From positions 372,001 through 436,000 of the forward strand of contig JAVHNS010000016.1 of the NCBI GenBank assembly GCA_036872755.1: 64,000 nucleotides of DNA, in the 5' to 3' direction. Under the pieces are notes generated by a model, which saw nothing but the letters and a program-made list of their open reading frames with translations, searched no databases and was not told where the DNA came from. Source of the stretch: Orbilia blumenaviensis (taxonomy: Eukaryota; Ascomycota; Orbiliomycetes; Orbiliales; Orbiliaceae). The translations under genes and the position numbers were made by a program. Below, in pieces: positions 49,360-61,589 of the stretch; the stretch's first letter is position 1, and every line of letters starts with the position of its first letter.

Positions 49360-49385
49360 GGTTCTTCAGGAAGGTTCTTCAGGAA
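49360..49385. repeat. 13-bp perfect tandem duplication
   Basis: The unit GGTTCTTCAGGAA occurs twice back to back, close to the inverted repeat at 49310. Confidence 0.9.
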
Positions 49386-50190
49386 GGTGTTAATATTAAT
49401 ATACAATATTCTTTTTAAACACTCCTTAGACCCTTGCTTACAAGACTCCGCTGTTGTCCGAATCCTATGGAAGCCCCATTAATCAAAAATTTTATATTTG
49501 CACGGATGTAGCCAATATTTACTCTTCTCTATATCAAGGAAAATCGACGTCCTGACGAAGCAACATTTCCTTCCGCAAATGGCCCTCACCACTATTGCAC
49601 TATCCAGCCATGACTAATCAAAGTAGTTAGTCGGAAATTCTCCCCGTTTTTAGCGTATGGGTATGAGATATACAAATGTATGTTTCGTGACGGTTAGTAT
49701 TATTGAACAATTTCAGTGATTAAAAAATAGTACAGTTATCTGTAATTTTATGCATATTGGATAGTTTTAACAAATATCTTCATAGCTGGCCAACCACGAA
49801 TTAAACCCGACGCTTCGAAGATTTCCAAATATGATATCAAAAGTCCTACAAGAGAGTTTCGCATCATACTCTAAACTATATTCGCTTAATTAAGGTCTGT
49901 CTTCGGATATCGCATGGTAGTTAGAGCCATATCTAATATTCACGCCTAACGTTTGGGCCCATATTATTATAGGATTCCCTTTTGAGCCGGAAATCAGGTT
50001 AATATTAACGAAAATGTTCATGAAATTAAGAGTTTGACCTTTCTATCTAACAAGAGAATGACAAGCCCTTTGATCTCCTCGATCTCCTGCGGCCGTGGGC
50101 TTGGGCAAAACTTTCTGAGGCTGCCTGTGTGTTGTCAAAGCCAAAAGGTCTGAAATGGTGCTTGGCCTTGCTATTGCATAAACCTGAAAC

Positions 50191-50552
50191 CACCTCCCCA
50201 CCAAAACGGAACAGGTCGATGGAGAGCTCAAGAGGCTGGATGTTCAGGAGGAGCACTCGCACGCCGCTTGGAGGTAGTCCTGCAGACTTTCAAACAACAA
50301 GGGAAACGGATGTGGCAGGAACTATAGTCAGATCATGCCCGGCTTCGAGTATACGATTGGCTCCAACCCTCTCGGTTCACCAGCCGATCATGGAGTCATG
50401 GCTATCGCGCGATCGACGGCTACAAATTTCGACGTTTACAGTCATATTGATCAATTGAATGTTCTAAGTAATGCCGAAGATCTCCAAGCCATAATTGCAC
50501 AGAACATCTTAGATATCACAATCTACCTACAGGTCGAACAGCTATGGAGCTA
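50191..50552 (+). pseudogene. Possible decayed coding fragment
   Basis: Two protein-like stretches sit in the same frame but are separated by an in-frame TAG at 50275: a helical segment (VDGELKRLDVQEEHSHAAW) and a downstream frame beginning MPGFEYTIGSNPLGSP and running to a TAA at 50552. Between them another frame (TFKQQGKRMWQEL) reads more naturally but also meets a stop. This pattern suggests a frameshifted remnant rather than an active gene. I cannot name the family; a missed intron is the alternative. Confidence 0.3.
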
Positions 50553-52388
50553 AATCTACATGTGCTAGTATACATTTTTACCTGAAATTTCCCAGCTAGC
50601 CGTACACATACGCCCCTACTGCGGGCCGCCGAAATCGCCACCTACATACGGGAACACTAACATACTGCGCAGCCATGGCAATTCTCCATTAAGTTACGAT
50701 ATCAGTATGCTGTCAGAGGTGTTGATATGCCTCTCACTTACGGCCACTCATACATGCATGCATGCGCATAATTAGTACTATATCCGTAGACACTCTAGTG
50801 GCCTGGTTATCCGCGGATCCGGCCAGCCGTTGTAATTGTAGCATTAGTTCTCACCTTAACGTACGTCACTGTCATATTCTTATATTGTGTTTCTAGTCAC
50901 CTGGGCACGACACAAAGATCAATGTTGAATAGAAGAGCGCCGTCGTTCCATTTGGTGATAACCAGGTCTTGCCATGGAACTATGTCCTCAATCGAAAACA
51001 AGACCCGCTAAAATCGATTAATCGACTGTCCATACCTCCAAAGGAGAAACTATTGGCGTGTTCATACCGGCTATCTTTTGTCCAAGGCATTCATACCTAG
51101 TTGTTTCTCAAACGGCCAAAATTTTCTTGTCCCGTTGGTTCCGCTACCACCAAGATATCAGTCGCAAGTACCTAGTTAGTACCTCCAGCCAGCTGAAGGT
51201 CAAAAGATTCCGTCACGACTGGCCCGGGTTTCCACCGCAACATGTAGTGCTTCATGAAGCCTGGAGCTGGCGACTTTCAAACGAAAGGTCCCAGCTTTCG
51301 GAGCAGAAGAATCTTTCATTGGGGGTCTGCCGCTGGGATGGAACAACAGGGGCCAACCTGTCAACGAGATGCAAGACGCTAACGCCTCCTTCTTTTAGGC
51401 GAGGCTGTATCATGCAAAACCCTTAACCGCTCCAGGCTCACATTCAAGTATTTTTCTTACTCCCAGCTCTGCCCTAAAACGGCCCAGACCCAAAGAAGGT
51501 CGATTTTTTTGGTACCTGTCGCAGAGAACCTTGCTTTCGACATCCTTCAAGTTTTGAGGCGCGCATAAAGCCTGCACATCAGCTATCTTATTGGGAATGT
51601 TGCGGCCTGAGCAACCCATTAGAGCACAGCATAACTCACTTAGTAGTTTCCGGTGAAGCCCATAAAAGAAACTGCAGATTCGTCAGCGTAGTTACTTTGT
51701 TCCTCGCCAGGAGTGGGTCATGTCTCCTTAGCACAGGCATAAATCCCAGGTATTAGCAGATAAGGACCAATTCATAAAGATATAGCATTTCCATGTCCTA
51801 TGCTTAAAAGTCCTTTCCAATTCGCTCCAACGGACGTATTCCCCCCCTTTACTATTTTTCTTCATGTCATTACAGAAAATATTTGAATGAGGTCAAGGAA
51901 ACCAGAGTGAGATCTAATACTCGGAGTTGCGACCCTCTGGTGCAAATTCTCTCCGGGTTTCGAAGCAAGACTTTTTTCGGTGCCCGATCCTCAAAACAGA
52001 CTAACTTTAAACGTATCGACAGAGCGACGTACACACATGGGCAATGCAGCATGCCGCTCAATATATTTTCGCTAGAATAGTCTAGGTTTGGAGTTAGATC
52101 TGATATATACCAGCCCTGAGACTCAGGGTCTCGGTTCCTGGCTTTTCGGAACCATACTTTCAATTAAATTCGCCAATTTACAGCATTATACGCATTCAAT
52201 ATCCCCATTGTCTACACGCTACTACTCCAACTAATCAACTCTGATTTTTGTCTCAACATCGGAAATTGGTGGTGAAAAAAACTTCGGCTTTGAATTCTTA
52301 TTTCTGTCACTCAAATCGGCCCATACCTTTATTGGGCTAGATTTTGACAGGCTCATCCTTTCACGACATCATTCAAAATGCATTAATT

Positions 52389-53771
52389 ATGTTCCTGCGA
52401 TATCAAACTGGCCTAGGAAGAAGGGAGGAGGAGGAGGAGGGAGATATACAACAAGGTCAACACCATCACGAAGTAATAAAGAGGACAGCCTCGAGCCCTT
52501 CTGGTTCTCAAATAAATTCACAGCAAAAGACAACCTCGACAAGCAGTAGCCTCCGAAGCGGCGCTACGAGCTTAATGGTCCCAGGTTCCATTGTAATGGA
52601 TTCGACAACTACATACACGAACCCGGGGTTCGTCATTGTACCCCAGTTAACCACTGTTACCGAGTCTGGTTCTGTCATTGTCAAGACTCAGATAACAGTT
52701 GCCAATATACCCGCTTCAGAAACTGTCCGGCCCTCTGGTAGTAATGGTTCGAGCCTTACGGCACTTCTGACCGATAGTGGGCGGACTATTTCACAGCCTA
52801 CGATGTCGTCGATGACGACTATAAGAAGGACTACCACATCTTCAGCGTCCAGGTCATCCACCAATGCATCAAATTCACAAACTAGCGAACCCGACCAAGG
52901 TGTTAGCCCCATTCTTATATTTGTCGTGGTGCTGGTCATTGCTCTTGGGGTGCTCCTTTCTGCAGTCAGTATCATCTTGTATCGACGATCGAAGAAACGA
53001 CACCAACGGACGGTCGAAGAACGCAAAGTAGAGAAAGCCGCTACTACATTGCGTCCATTTATAATAGCACCGGCGGGACGGCGAAACGATTCACTGCCAC
53101 CGCCGCCACCACCGCCACCACCACCATCTCCTCCAAGGTCTGAAAGGAGGGTCTCTGGGGCGATGCGGAAACCTAGTTCATTGCTCCCTTCGCCACTTCA
53201 TGAATTTCCCAATGCAGATTTTCCGGTCCCTCCAATGATACCGAGAAAAAACCCTCATCGGCCACGCATCCCCATCGTGCCGATGACACCTTCGAACTTC
53301 AAGCCTCGAGATGATCCTGGGGCACCAACCATTTTAAGTCGCGAAGGCCCCCACCTACGGATAGGTATGGCCCTAGGGCCTCCAAAACTATCTCTAGAAA
53401 CATCAAGAACGCGACTACCATCGTCTTCCTCGCTTTCCATACCCTCACCAGGGTCCCGTAATAAAAGCCTTACAAGTTTGGAGTCAGCAATTGACCCAGA
53501 CCTCAGTTTCACTGTGAACGGCACTTCAAGGCTATCAACGCAGGTCGGTGATGGAATGCCCGAAAATCGCTATAACAGTTTTACATATTGGGGAGATTAC
53601 GATTTCTCAAGACGACCTTTCAGCAGAAGAAGAAGTACACACGGCTCACCAACAGTTACAAGTCCACGTCTTAGTCCTTTAGGAGAAAACTCTGTCTGGG
53701 AGGACGCATTGATGGACGTTGAGTTTGACTCGAGGACTCCAACTGACGTCGGAGGGAGCATCAAGAGTTAA
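52389..53771 (+). CDS. Single-pass Ser/Thr-rich membrane protein
   Basis: One frame of 460 residues from the first ATG (52389); the open frame runs 15 codons further up without an ATG. A Ser/Thr-rich external segment of about 170 residues is followed by one membrane helix, PILIFVVVLVIALGVLLSAV, at about 172-195, then basic YRRSKKRHQR. The tail has a ten-proline run near residues 235-246, SxPP-type motifs that could bind SH3 or profilin, and an acidic end (SVWEDALMDVEFDSRTP). Layout parallels the larger protein at 40870-44521: no classical signal peptide, short mucin-like exterior, longer disordered cytoplasmic tail. A dibasic KR (EVIKR) near the N-terminus might be a processing site if a signal peptide is encoded by an upstream exon; a possible acceptor (TTTTGACAG) lies about 40 bp before the ATG. 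Sensor or adhesion function is inference. Confidence 0.75.
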   Translation: MFLRYQTGLGRREEEEEGDIQQGQHHHEVIKRTASSPSGSQINSQQKTTSTSSSLRSGATSLMVPGSIVMDSTTTYTNPGFVIVPQLTTVTESGSVIVKTQITVANIPASETVRPSGSNGSSLTALLTDSGRTISQPTMSSMTTIRRTTTSSASRSSTNASNSQTSEPDQGVSPILIFVVVLVIALGVLLSAVSIILYRRSKKRHQRTVEERKVEKAATTLRPFIIAPAGRRNDSLPPPPPPPPPPSPPRSERRVSGAMRKPSSLLPSPLHEFPNADFPVPPMIPRKNPHRPRIPIVPMTPSNFKPRDDPGAPTILSREGPHLRIGMALGPPKLSLETSRTRLPSSSSLSIPSPGSRNKSLTSLESAIDPDLSFTVNGTSRLSTQVGDGMPENRYNSFTYWGDYDFSRRPFSRRRSTHGSPTVTSPRLSPLGENSVWEDALMDVEFDSRTPTDVGGSIKS

Positions 53772-56700
53772 TGAATAAGCGTTATATACCTTGGATATTC
53801 ATATCAAGACATGGAAGTACATGAACGGCGTTTGAAGTTACATGTCCTAGGTACATGTTATACATGGAGCGGTTGTTTCTACATTGTTGACTCTCCCCCC
53901 CTCCATCTATCTCTATCTCTATCTCTCTCTTTTCCTTTACTTTTTTAGTTGTCCCCCAAATTTTCCTTGAATTGGCATATTATTTTTCCTTTGTTTGAGA
54001 TACCATAGGGGCATTGCTAGCATTTCCGGGGGCGTTCAACTATTTTTTTTTCCTCCTTGTTTCTGTACCGTGTTCCCTGCAAAGTTTTGGTTCCGCTTTT
54101 GATATCCCAATAATGTCGATCGCCATAATCGAGTCATATTACAATGCGTCGGTTTCGCAAATCTGTTTACTGTATCCGTTTATGCTGAACGGAGCATCTG
54201 TACATACTACATAGGTATTTTGGCTAGGTTGTTGATCGATAGATCCAATCTGCGGCCGAGTACAACGAGTGTATATAGCTAAATGCCCACATTTATACTA
54301 GGAAGTGATGAATCCTGCGCTGCAACGACATTAGGATTTCAGACCTGGTAAATGTTTCCCTATTAGTAACGTACATGAAGTGACCCGTCTCGATGGTCCT
54401 AGGCTCGCTCACTAGTATAGGTTGAGCAGTACAACCTTGGAAAAATTCTATCTCCGAGCATCATACCCTGGTCGCAGTTCATCTATCTGCCGCATAGCGA
54501 AAGCGGCTCCCCATGGTTCCACGGAAGATGAATAAGGGGAGGAAGAGAACGGTGTGGCCCGCTCCGTCAATCCTGTTGATCATGAAGCACACCTCGTATT
54601 GGCCTGTCTGACCTCCCTTCTTTTTTCATTCCAAATGTGAAGGAAGACGAAATATAGTGTGGCAAAACGTAACTCATCGGATTCCACCAGTCTCCGCGTG
54701 CACGGCTCGGACGTTTATCATACGACAAGTAGTGGGGAACATCCTGTTACAACTCATCTCGAGGCGTTGGTTTTTCTGTGGCTTCCACACCTTTAGGAAA
54801 TTTATTACCTCTAGAGATTGGCAACAGGGTTATAGGAGCTTCAAAAAGATCCGCACTGATTCCTAGCTCCTCCCGCGAAACCAAGGTGTGGTTTTTTCCT
54901 TCAAGAGCGATTAGCTCGCGCGGCGAGTCATCACCAGAAACGGGGGGAACTTGGGATAGGAAACGAACGCTCTTGTCAGAACCCACTCCTGATCGCTGTG
55001 GCTTATCAATGGCTTTTATCTTGATATGTAACAGGTTGAATACCACTCAACCCATGCGAAGGCGAAGCTAACGTTATCCTAAAATGGCCTTTTTGGGATG
55101 GCGTGGTTTTGACAGGGAGAGTGCCATCTTTGGCAAGTATTTGTATATCAAGGTACTGGGTACGTCCATACATATGTACATGTAACCGATGATTATACTC
55201 GGGGGCATATCCTCTCAGAATTACGGGGCCTCCCACAGAAAAGCATGTTAGAGGTTCTGGGGCGTGCGGCCAATCCTGTTCGCTGATGACATTCATGGTC
55301 ATCTTACAGGCAGGTCTGACGACGCGATATCGGCTTCCTTGTTGTATAGGTCGGTATCTCTGCGTGGACCGGGATGAATACTTAGGATTAAGCAGGCTCT
55401 CTACAGCGTACGAAATACAGGAATAGGAAACTGTATGAATCTTTCCGTTGTGGGACGAGGGACTGGGGCACAGGATACAGGAATATACGATTGTATACGA
55501 GTACCGGCAGGGGTGAAATACCGCGTTCGACCTGAGCACTGTGCAGGGCAATTGCAACTCCGAACTCGCGACAGTGCACCCGAAAACTGTCTGCCCCGTC
55601 TTTGGTCTGACCATCACGTTGAATACCCAGCATGCTTGGGTGCTCAACGGTGCAGGTGTTCGGTCGACTTTATTAATCCTGGCTAGCACTAGTTTGAAGT
55701 TGTTTGATATAATGGGTCCTTCAACAAATTAAGTTAAATCTATCAAATAAACCGATGGTCAATTGTAACTTTCGAAATGGAAGAAAATTCTCATTAAAAA
55801 TTTCTTCCTTTGGCCCTTTGAAAAGGAAATAGTTTCGATAAAGGCTAGCAGGCTGGACTGTGAAGCAGCAATAAGGGGTTCTGCTACAAACGTGGGGCAT
55901 GTTTATCACTATCAAGGGCAAAGCACCCCCAACCTTGTCGGATATGCAGGTACCATTCACATTCCCGTGTTGGAGTTCGGTTAAATTCCACCCGGCAGGA
56001 TGTGATGCTTCCACGGGGCGAATCGAGGAGCGGGTGGAGCAATATTAATATTAATCTCACGACAAAGGTAATCGGGAATCTCCCCAAACCCGAAAGAAAT
56101 CATTGATCCCCACATGCACAACATCTATCCACTCCAACTCGAACAGAAAACAAAATGTTTCGGGAGCGAAAGCGTGGAAGGGGAAATTACCGTTATTTGC
56201 TATTCACAGGAGCTCAGAGTGGGAATGCAAATGCAGAATCCCGCTGCTCGGCAATTTGAAAAGAAGCTTTGGCCATTCACAGGAACCGAAGAACCGAATC
56301 CTATAATATCACGGATCATAAATGATTAAGATCGCTGGTGGAGAGGAAAACCCGGCGACCGAGGCTGTAAGTTCCGTTTGGCTATTCACGAGAGGGGTTT
56401 ATTTTCAACAAAGAAGCAGAATGGGGAAAGTGGGTGGATGGAGATATTGCAGCCTGGCAATTGCCAGCATTGAGTGTTAGGATTGACGACAGACTGGTGA
56501 AAGGAAATCACGTTCAGAGCAAAAAATTGTTCTGGCGTCGGTAATTTGATAATTGCACTGGGGCGGTTGGGTCTTTTCAATTCGAGACATTTAACAGGCG
56601 GCACCGGCACCGTGGAAAGTGCCTTTGGTGTTAGAAGAAAGCTTAGCAAGACGCAGCAATTGACCGAAGCGGCATAATTTCTCGGTAGTTTATCGGCTGA

Positions 56701-57332
56701 AGACGGGCGGTAGAGAATATTTTATCGAAGTGGGAGATACCAGACTGGTTTGTGGAAGGCATCGGTGACGACGATAGCGGGGTTAAATTCCGACCGTCTA
56801 CTAGCCATTGCACATGGAATGAGGCGCCAGGTGCAGGACGGGAAATTCCGCAAAATTGAGCCTCTTTAGCCGGTTGATTCCACGGAGATCTTTTTTTTGT
56901 AAATGCATAGACAAGTACATGTATACAGCGCAGGTGGACGAAATCGAGTATAGGTTTTCAAAAACATTAAACTCGAGTTAGAACTACTTCGTGGTTAACA
57001 CCGTCGCGGTTAGTAGGTTCAAAACCTTTGACTCGTTACGTGGTTAGTGCGAACCGAAGATTTTTCCATTCGACCTTCTGGAAAAATGGAAAATTCCGGT
57101 ATTACCGCAAAACGGTGAAGGGATGATCTTGTCGTTACGGAGTAATGGGTCCCAGGTCTGAACATCCAGGACTCGATTTCTACTGGGGAGGTAATCAATA
57201 TCGAGCCGCTGGTTGGTTATTGAACTTTGAAGGAAGAGGTATGCGCTTGGTCCTCTCCCGGATCGAGGGCCGAAATGAAAGATCTCTCATCCGATCCTCA
57301 GGAAGCAGAAGCAGAAGAAGAAGAAGAAGAAG

Positions 57333-57363
<31 letters not shown>

Positions 57364-60300
57364 CCACCGCCAAATAAGGTGCGGCAAAGGAAAAAAGAGC
57401 CCAGGAGGGGGAAACTGGTGCGCAAACCTGAAGTCCTCCTCTTCTGGATGGAGGTGATCGGCACGTTTGAGGAACCATTTAACTAACTCCCTTAGACGGC
57501 TGTGACGCAAGCACAAGACGGATAATGTAAGTAAAAGGCAGATCAAATTCTGGTACAATAAGCCCTTGAGTGTGATGCTGGTTTCGAAGATCTGCTGGTT
57601 CAAGGCCAGGAAATGTTACTCATAGATATCGACACAATTCTAGCAATCGATGCGTTTATCTCCACGTGATAGTGCTCGGGAAGAACTGTTCTTTCTTGGA
57701 TCGGGTTAGACATTGTGTTTCAGGGAGTGCTTTAAGCAAACCCAGCTGGAGGGCGAACAGACGGTCCTTGCGACAAATCATCGGCCTGTGTCAAGTCTCG
57801 TCTATCGCTGTGCATGCAGATGACTGGGAAGGTCATAGACCATATCGTTTGAGGTTGTGCGCTGCAGGGCGGCGCGACCCAGCTACTCATGGATTCTACC
57901 CATAGCGATCAGGGTCTATAGAAAAAGGAGAAGGGCATGTGCATGTCTGAAGATGTATGTATGTATGCCAGTGAGTTGTCAAACCGCGGCCTGTCGGGGT
58001 CCCTGGACCCTGCTTACTGGGAGTGGGTTGATGATGGCCTAAACTTTGCACTTGACATGTCGTCTCGAGTTGAGGTGCGGAGGGGATGGCAAGATTGGGA
58101 AATGTGCTGAAGAAAAAGGAAAACTTCAAAGGAAACAATATGTGTTATCGACAAAATTTCCTTGGCTCTTCATCTCGTCCTTTCCCCAGCTTCAGCCATC
58201 GCTTCAGCAATGTGACCGACGCTTCCTTTTTCCAGACTCAGATTGGACTTACGAGCGGAGATGGGCGCCCCTATTCCTTCTTGAACATAGTTAATATCCC
58301 TCTTGTTCCTGGTGGTTGAATGGTACCAAAGCACCGGAAATGCGAGACCTGGCTGTCATAAGTGTCCATATGATGCAAAATATGCACCAATGGAACGGGC
58401 TGTCATAACCGTGACCGTGATTCCGGGACGGGAAGAGGGCACGACGGTTTGATATGATGAAAACCCTTCAACCGTTCCCTTTCCGTTTCGTCCTCTAACA
58501 AAACCGCACTGTCGTGCTTGCCTGTTTGAAGGATATATATCATTTTCTGGCACGCTATTGTTCTGCAATGTGACTAAGCCGTAACGAAATATCTGCAGGT
58601 GTCGTTTGGGCCTTTGGGCAAGATAATAGCTCGCATTTTCGTATCTGAGCGAGGATGAGCCAAATTGCCTTCCGCTAAAGACCCAATGGCCTGTTAGATC
58701 CTCAGAAGGCCCCTGCATAGAAAATTTCTCTTCCCGATGAACCAGGAGGGTTTTTGTTCAGAAAGTCTGCTATCCTCGCCCCTAACTCTATCAACTGGAC
58801 AGTCTTTCTTTTGCCAAACCTAGATGCATCAAATAGGGAACGACAGAAATTTCAGAGGGTGCCGTCCCTGGATAGTGGCAACCCGTTTTTTTTGTGAACC
58901 CACTTCCCAAGCATAAAAGTGGAGACTGATGGGGGCCACCGGAACCTTGCACCAGCTCTGCAGCAAGCCTTCGTCGCCTGCCAAGTCGCGCCCAACTTGC
59001 CTTTACCGTGTAGGTATTTGCTTGGGCCGTCGGGTTAGCCCTCTCGTCAATAATTGATTGTATGTAGTCCCTGGCCGTCCCAGCGATCTGATTAAGCTTG
59101 GTTATGATGATTGAGTTATTAGGATACTCAGATATACAAACTAGATGTATTCACCAAGTAGTGAACAAGGTTGTAGTTGTTTGCATGTATAGGCCTAAAC
59201 AAAGCCAAGGTCTTAATCGACGTGCTTCGATTGTTGGTTGTTGGGGACCTGGGTATTTGAGCTAGTCAGTTAGCGGCCGTAGCACCCAGTAGGTGCAAGC
59301 CATGTAACCGAGCCATTCGGGCGCCCTGGAACGAACTGTCTGATCCCTCAGATTGAGTATGTATGCCACCAGGAAAGCACATTACGGAGGATGGTATGAA
59401 GAGGAGCTGGACTCACTGCCACCACCGGGATCGTGCCCAGGAGCCGGTGCGACGGCTAGATCGGTGCTAAACCGAATACGGACCAGAACAAAAGGAGGCT
59501 GCTTTGCTTTGGGCCTCTCTATCGATTGCACAACTGGCCGGCTAACGAACCAAAAAAGCTCTCGAGCCCTCAAAATTTCGGTTCCTTCCCTTTGGCTCTA
59601 CATCCACTTCTTCTGCGATCTGGCGAGTGGGCCGAAATTTGTTTCTTCATTTGTTTATTTTGCATTCGGGTCATTCTCTTCTCCCTTTTGTCTGTTTATT
59701 CTTTAGGACAGGCGATTGCAATCGCATATCCTTTTCGACTTTGGGCAACAATTGAATCGATCTTGAAACAAATCCATCGCTAGCAAACAGAAGAACTATA
59801 AAGGATCGGGTCCAACAAAACGACGCGGAGACGGCAGTACACCTTGTGATCATCGACGTGCCCTTCGACCTCAATTAGTGTCGAAAGAATTACCAAAGTG
59901 GGTGTCATACTCGCATACATCAACGTTCCTGTGAATCGCGGCAGAACCCAACAGTCTCTTTCAGCGCCATCGCAGTGGTCTTCCGACAATCTGTCTGTCT
60001 TTTGAACGAGTTGAAGTCAAAGACAGCGCCATAGGTGCACAATTTGTGTTCGGGTAAGTGCCATCGGTCAGATGATTCTTTTGGTATTCCTTGGAGCCGG
60101 TTTGGTCGAATTGCATATGCTGTTTCTCCTGTCGGCTTCTCCTTTTATACATCTCTCTTCTATGCATCCCACCTGTACCTGCGGGCTTTGCTTTTGGAGG
60201 CTAGGGGAAAAAGAGGTCGCCTGCATTGCTTCTTCGTGGCCAATTGGTGGGCTGTTTCGAAATTTGAGACTGCAGCAGACATTCGTATCAGACATTTCCT

Positions 60301-61589
60301 TAGCCTCAAATGCTAGATGCATAGATGCCATGAAGCTATCTATGCAGCTTCGAACCCGCCATTCCTGGGCGGTGGCAGCTGCCATTTATGACAGCGCTTT
60401 AGCTGCGTGTGGTTGTGGAGCGGAATGGCAGTTTAGTGTGGTGTGTGGGTGGAGGAGGTGGTGGTTGAATGCATGTTGGACAACATCAGGCCAACGCTTC
60501 TTTTCTTTTCCCGTCACCATGATCTCGAGCTGCTCCACATATACTTGCCTGCTTGACTTACATCTCCATCTTCCCGTCCATTCACCTTTGCCATCCATCA
60601 TCCCTTTCTGCTATCTGCTATCTGCGATTTCCCCTATCCAAACTCCCCGTCTCCCATCCTCTTATAACAATTATTGTAAGCTGCCCCTTTTCGGTTCCCA
60701 AATTCTTGTCCATAAGTCCATTTTGCGCTGTCCTGCCGACGTCGACGGGTCTCGATCTTGATATCAAACGCTCGAAGCGTTATCGGGTCCAAACCTGACA
60801 CTTTTTCAGACGCCCAGCTCCTTTGAAGGTTCAATTCCTCTCCAAACTCCACTGAACTATCCGAACCATTTCGGGTTTAAGACGGTTCGCATATTTCTTT
60901 TCGATCCTTGCTAGCTCGTCGAGGTCTGTGCGACGTCGACAGAGCTGAATCCCCTTTCACCTGCTTGGAGGAAGACAATATAAACCCTTCGCTGGATGGT
61001 CACTACTTTCGTATACCATCTCGACAACGTCAGCCCCCCCAAGCAGGCAGAAGAAATGACCCTTTCCCCTCGAGTCTTAATATTACTTTTCAAAAATTTC
61101 AAATCCAGGGTTCTCCTGTTGTGCGATTCAGTTATACTCACTAGGTTGATCTCTATCTAGCTAGCTGCAGGGCGAAGCCTTTGCAACAGGAACAAACAGG
61201 AACCCGAGTTGGATTCTCGATTCAGGCCAGGCATCCAAGTCTGCTTAGGCGAGGAACCACTACCACGCGACCCAGTTTTTCTACTTTCCTAACTGGAGGG
61301 TTGGGCGATTGCTCGATATCAAATCACCTTCCTCTCGGTTTGACGTCCCATCTTGGAACAACAGTGGAATAGATACATAAGGTTAAGGGATAGAACGACA
61401 TCTTCGGGATCGGTATATAATTTTTTTTTAATTTTGTCGAAACTGCGCCCTTGTAGACAACACGACGTCTCAACGGAAAACAAGTGTCAGAAACGAAACC
61501 GAATTTTTCGATTCTAACACGGGCAAAGAAAACTGATCAAAATACATATCCACTAATCGAGAACCGTGTCTCCACAACCTCGGTTCAAA
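53772..61589. other. 7.8-kb gene-poor region
   Basis: Downstream of the membrane-protein gene is a CTATCT microsatellite (about 53905-53930). A possible minus-strand gene lies at 54747-55614 (see findings). From about 60.5 kb the DNA is pyrimidine-rich and probably serves as the URC4 promoter and leader. A 229-codon frame at 60072-60761 begins with ATG but looks like translated C/T-rich leader. A 120-codon ATG-started minus frame (58718-58356) is not recognised. Confidence 0.5.
57313..57362. repeat. GAA/AGA trinucleotide array, about 50 bp
   Basis: About 16 perfect triplets. All frames through it give Glu, Arg or Lys runs (Leu, Phe or Ser on the other strand), producing misleading open frames. 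Confidence 0.9.

Larger units (their letters stand above)
47946..52388. other. 4.4-kb region without intact gene
   Basis: Starts with the CipC paralog B promoter. It contains a decayed-looking coding fragment (50191-50552), a 9-bp array, a perfect 12-bp-stem inverted repeat with an adjacent 13-bp duplication, and AT palindromes at 49390-49400 and 49998-50009. Other frames (e.g. 51058-51426, 122 codons) are not recognised. Confidence 0.5.

Noticed and set aside
57145..57486. Frames with long poly-Arg/Glu or poly-Leu runs
   Set aside because: They are created by the GAA array; every frame stays open through it.
60072..60761. 229-codon frame beginning with ATG
   Set aside because: Composition matches translated C/T-rich DNA (many Cys, Leu, Ser, Pro), with no domain or repeat of protein-like order. 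More likely promoter/leader sequence of URC4.
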